In this document: one piece after another, positions 61,335 through 64,000 of the stretch | Layout: every line of letters starts with the position of its first letter | Position numbering within the stretch: the stretch's first letter is position 1 | NCBI GenBank assembly: GCA_964454015.1 | Contig: CAYVQF010000020.1 | Coordinates: 19,493-83,492, forward strand | Direction of reading: 5' to 3' | DNA from: CAYVQF01 sp964454015 | Lineage (GTDB): Bacteria; Myxococcota_A; Bradymonadia; UBA4248 | DNA length: 64,000 nucleotides | Program-made: the position numbers and the translations under genes | Notes under the pieces: generated by a model | What the model was told of the DNA's origin: nothing | Database searches by the model: none | What the model saw: the letters and a program-made list of their open reading frames with translations, nothing else

Positions 61335-61970
61335 CTACAGACAGAGGCAGTTCTGCCCCGCGCGGTACACCACGTCGAGCCAGATGGCGATGCGCACATT
61401 CTCAAAACAGTCGTAGCTTCGCCCGGGGCTCTCGTCGCTCATCTGCCAAGCGTAGTGGCGATGGAAGTCAGGGCTGACATCACCCAGGTAGACCTCACGC
61501 CCGGCATAGGCGCTGGCCTCGAAGGTGCTCGGAGCCGAGAAGACATTGCTACAGGACGCCTCGGTGTCGACAGAGCGCAAAAAGGTCATCCCCTCCGAGA
61601 CGTGGCGCCCTTCGGCGAGTGAGCTGAGCCCCGAGAAGCTCCTGGTGATGGTGTAGGGAGGGAGCTGGGTGTCCACGTTGCGCATGACCACCTCGAAGGA
61701 CATCCACTTCGCCACGACGGTCACATCGAGGTTGCGGCTCGCCGTGGAAAACACCATGATCTTCCCGTCGTCATTGACCTCGAGGCGCGCCTCGACCACC
61801 TCGGCCACCAACGGGCAACGGGCTGACGAACCCGGCTCGGCAGCATCGCAGGGTCGCTCCCAGTCACTGCTCTTGCTACCACCCTCGATGAGATCACAGG
61901 CGCCACCCACCCATAGCAAGCCCAACAGGGCCAACAGCCAACCACAGCCAGAGATGATGCGCTGATGCAT
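61335..61970 (-). CDS. putative lipoprotein of unknown function
   Basis: A 211-residue protein starting MHQRIISGCGWLLALLGLLW with lipobox GGAC. The in-frame extension upstream lacks a leader, so this ATG is used. The mature part has a Cys pair in ERPCDAAEPGSSARC, a beta-rich stretch (VEARLEVNDDGKIMVFST, VVAKWMSFEVVMRNV) and a Cys-rich C-terminus (SYDCFENVRIAIWLDVVYRA, NCLCL). No family is recognised. It lies 116 bases before the frameshifted gene on the same strand. Confidence 0.75.
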   Translation of the reverse strand: MHQRIISGCGWLLALLGLLWVGGACDLIEGGSKSSDWERPCDAAEPGSSARCPLVAEVVEARLEVNDDGKIMVFSTASRNLDVTVVAKWMSFEVVMRNVDTQLPPYTITRSFSGLSSLAEGRHVSEGMTFLRSVDTEASCSNVFSAPSTFEASAYAGREVYLGDVSPDFHRHYAWQMSDESPGRSYDCFENVRIAIWLDVVYRAGQNCLCL

Positions 61971-62132
61971 GCGTGACCTCAGTAGCGACGGGGTTCTGCA
62001 CAATCGGGAGCCAACCGCTCCCGGCGCTCCCCTCCTTCCGCCAGCACAGGGTAGCAGGAGACACCAAGAGGCGATAGCCCACGCCGGCACAAAGCGGGAT
62101 TGGCCGCCTCGCACCAGGCGTATTCCGCGCCG

Positions 62133-62162
62133 TTGACACGGCAACCCCGGAATCGCTAGCTT
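62133..62162 (+). promoter_or_regulatory. candidate sigma70-like promoter of the 62202 lipoprotein
   Basis: TTGACA (62133-62138) and TAGCTT (62157-62162) are 18 bases apart, with a full TTGACA -35 box, 39 bases before the ATG. Confidence 0.6.
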
Positions 62163-62201
62163 GGCGCGTGCGCGATTTCCTCCTACCAACGGAGCTTTTC
62201 C

Positions 62202-63941
62202 ATGTCCATGAGATGGTCCCTCACCCTCGCCTTCGCCCTCCTCATCACCTCATGCCTCGCCGCGGCTTGTTCTGATGAAACCACCTCCAAGAGCGATGCG
62301 GCTGCTGATGTCGAGATTGCACCGCATGACACGGGTGACACCACCGAAGCCGAGCTGCCCCCCGACGCCGAGGATGACGGCAGCCAGGATGTACCTGCCC
62401 CCCCCGACACGACCGACACGCACGTCCAGCCGGACGTGGTTCCCACAGACCTCGCCCCCGACGCGCCCCAAGACCTCGCCCCCGACGCGCCCCAAGACCT
62501 CGCCCCCGACGCGCCCCAGGACCTCGCCCCCGACGCGCCCCAGGACCTGACGCCGGACACCGTGCCGGACACCGCGCCGGACACCGTGCCGGATACCCAG
62601 CCCGACACCCAGCCCGACGTCATCGAGAGCTGCCAGCCCGTGACTCTGCCGGCGCCGCGGTGGGTCGTGGCCCCCAACGGCCGCGCCAACGGTGCGGGCA
62701 CCTTGGCGGATCCCCTCGATTTGCCGTCGGTCTTGCGGTCCAACGGCCCCGTCTCGCCTGGCGACCGGGTCATGCTGCGCGGCGGGACCTATGTGGGGCG
62801 CTTCACCAGCGCCGTCGTTGGCACGGCGGCCGCTCCCATCGTCTTCTACGCCGAGCCTGGCGCGCGGGTGATCTTCGACTCCAACGCCTCGAGCGGCAAC
62901 GACGAGGGCAGCCTCATCATCAATGGCGCCTGGGTGGAGTTCCACGGGATGGAGTTCACCGACTCGCACCCCGACCGCTTGGAGAAGTGGGACGGTGTGG
63001 TGCTCTACGGGGCCAACACCAAGTTGGTCAACGCCATCATCTACGACACGGCGCAAGGGGTGGGCTTCTGGCGCCCCGCCATCGACGCCGAACTCTACGG
63101 CAACATCATCTTCAACAACGGCTTCCAGGGCACCAGCCGCGGCCACGGCCACGCCATCTACACCCAGAACCAGAACGGCACCAAGCGCATCACTCAGAAC
63201 ATCATCTTTTTTGGCTATGGTTATGGCATCCACGCCTACACCGAGGGCGGCTACATCCAAGGCTTCGATATCGTAGACAACGTGTGGTTCCGTGCGGGGG
63301 CCTCCGTGCCTGGCGGCTCGACGGACGGCGAAGCCGAAGGGTGCTTGGTGGGCGGCCTGCAGCCCGTGGCGCGGACGCGCTTGGCGGGCAACCACAGTTG
63401 GGGCCCGCGGGTGAGCAGCCGCAGCACGCTGGTGGGTTGGGGCGGCTCGGTCCAGAACGTGGACATCACCATGGAGGACAACTACTTCGTCGGCCGGGTC
63501 GCCGCCCAGGGTCACTGGCAGAGCGGCGTGCTGACGGGCAACCACTTCTACAGCAGCATCGTCGGCATCGACCCGGCAGACTTCCCCAACAACGTGTGGT
63601 CCAGCAGCCTGCCCACGGGCACCAAAGTGGTCATCCAACGCAACCGCTACGACGCCCAGCGGGCCGACCTCATCATCTACAACTGGGGCGAGGCCGATAG
63701 CGTCAGCGTCGATCTCAGCGCCCACCTGGCCCAGGGTTCTCCTTACAGCCTTTACAGCGTCTTCGACCTCTGGAGCAGCCCCGTGGCCAGCGGCGTCTAC
63801 CAGGGGGGTAACTTGCAGGTGCCCATGGGCACCAAGGCGCCGCCGCAACCGCAGAGTTCGCCGAACGCCCACAGCGGCGCCGACGATCCGGGCAAGGCCT
63901 TTGGCGTCTTCGTGCTGCGCGCTGGGTGTGCCTTACGCTGA
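62202..63941 (+). CDS. lipoprotein with acidic repeat linker and right-handed beta-helix-like domain
   Basis: A 579-residue protein starting MSMRWSLTLAFALLITSCLA, with lipobox AAAC; GGAG lies 7-8 bases upstream. The linker (25-145) is almost all Asp, Pro, Ala, Thr and Glu, with four DLAPDAPQ repeats, then PDTV/PDTQ repeats. From about 150 the sequence resembles a pectate-lyase-like right-handed beta helix (PRWVVAPNGRANGAGTLADP, VMLRGGTYVGRF, LVNAIIYDTAQGVGFWR, NIIFFGYGYGIHAYTEGG, NYFVGRVAAQGHW). Such domains often bind or cut polysaccharide. No clear catalytic Asp set was identified, so activity is uncertain. It ends with CALR, with no MYXO-CTERM-like tail. Confidence 0.85.
   Translation: MSMRWSLTLAFALLITSCLAAACSDETTSKSDAAADVEIAPHDTGDTTEAELPPDAEDDGSQDVPAPPDTTDTHVQPDVVPTDLAPDAPQDLAPDAPQDLAPDAPQDLAPDAPQDLTPDTVPDTAPDTVPDTQPDTQPDVIESCQPVTLPAPRWVVAPNGRANGAGTLADPLDLPSVLRSNGPVSPGDRVMLRGGTYVGRFTSAVVGTAAAPIVFYAEPGARVIFDSNASSGNDEGSLIINGAWVEFHGMEFTDSHPDRLEKWDGVVLYGANTKLVNAIIYDTAQGVGFWRPAIDAELYGNIIFNNGFQGTSRGHGHAIYTQNQNGTKRITQNIIFFGYGYGIHAYTEGGYIQGFDIVDNVWFRAGASVPGGSTDGEAEGCLVGGLQPVARTRLAGNHSWGPRVSSRSTLVGWGGSVQNVDITMEDNYFVGRVAAQGHWQSGVLTGNHFYSSIVGIDPADFPNNVWSSSLPTGTKVVIQRNRYDAQRADLIIYNWGEADSVSVDLSAHLAQGSPYSLYSVFDLWSSPVASGVYQGGNLQVPMGTKAPPQPQSSPNAHSGADDPGKAFGVFVLRAGCALR
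62448..62543 (+). repeat. 24-bp tandem repeat encoding DLAPDAPQ, four copies
   Basis: Four near-identical 24-base units (62448-62543) lie in frame and are followed by degenerate 12-base units encoding PDTV or PDTQ to about 62620. Copy number change would lengthen or shorten the linker without frameshift. Confidence 0.85.
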
Positions 63942-64000
63942 ATTGGCGCGGGCCTGGAAGAGGTGGGCCGTCGCCAAATCGGCCGGCGCATCGGCCGGCC
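63933..64000 (-). CDS. possible 3' end of a convergent gene (cut by window edge)
   Basis: On the minus strand a frame is open from the right edge to a TAA at 63933-63935 and encodes PADAPADLATAHLFQARANSA. The composition is plausible and tail-to-tail overlaps occur elsewhere here, but 22 codons cannot prove a gene. It would overlap the 62202 gene by 9 bases. Confidence 0.35.
   Translation of the reverse strand, partial: PADAPADLATAHLFQARANSA

Noticed and set aside
62448..62543. CRISPR-like direct repeats
   Set aside because: The units are contiguous, without spacers, and encode an in-frame DLAPDAPQ peptide repeat.

Overview
The window looks like chromosomal DNA of a high-GC member of the Myxococcota (the former Deltaproteobacteria). 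The supporting signs are: many lipoproteins with Asp/Pro/Glu-rich linkers after the lipobox; two proteins ending in a MYXO-CTERM-like tail (Cys-Gly-Cys-Arg, one hydrophobic segment, Arg cluster); MopE-type NGxDDDCNGxxDE motifs; RCC1-like and EGF-like secreted proteins; a PilY1-type adhesin; a Hanks-type Ser/Thr kinase; and a Gly/Arg-rich RRM protein. No rRNA, tRNA, CRISPR, prophage or insertion sequence was found. This placement is inference; no database was consulted.

Region 1 (1-18.4 kb) is a catabolic neighbourhood in two divergent halves. On the minus strand a Na+/solute symporter, an M20D amidohydrolase and an alanine-racemase-type gene (cut by the window edge) form a tight operon. An amidase faces them on the plus strand. 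Farther on, also on the minus strand, come fdrA and a 61-residue companion protein. On the plus strand run a DUF1116 protein (AllG/YlbE type), a tandem cyclase-family protein with one metal-site-deficient half, and a three-subunit molybdenum hydroxylase (FAD, 2x[2Fe-2S] and molybdopterin subunits). FdrA and DUF1116 proteins are linked to carbamoyl transfer from oxamate in allantoin use. Together with a Mo-hydroxylase, a cyclase and amidohydrolases, this suggests import and breakdown of an N-heterocycle or amide, substrate unknown. The two halves are separated by a compositionally different pilY1-lipoprotein pair (6.8-11.1 kb).

Region 2 (18.4-43.3 kb) is mainly envelope and secretion: an outer-membrane barrel-like protein, a rhodanese lipoprotein, a Gly-rich RRM protein with its terminator, a membrane-anchored DsbA-like protein, a clostripain-type protease fused to EGF-like and PPC-like modules, a hybrid histidine kinase, a tail-anchored Ser/Thr kinase with a PPC-like lipoprotein, two large tandem paralogous Cys/Gly-rich lipoproteins, a further lipoprotein, an M23 peptidase with a MYXO-CTERM-like tail, and proteins of unknown function.

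Region 3 (43.5-64 kb) mixes housekeeping and accessory genes: a PAS protein with a C4 tail, peptidase T, the translation factor EttA, a PqqD-like/FliB-like fusion, a VOC protein, a lipoprotein broken at a C10 tract, two tandem DUF1835-like proteins, an RCC1-repeat lipoprotein, a P-loop NTPase, a Sel1-repeat protein, an SDR oxidoreductase, a frameshifted MYXO-CTERM-like protein, and two lipoproteins, the second with a 24-bp minisatellite and a beta-helix-like domain.

Several upstream regions carry sigma70-like boxes close to TTGACM-N17/18-TARNNT. C/G homopolymers of 10-11 bases lie in three genes and are candidate slippage sites.
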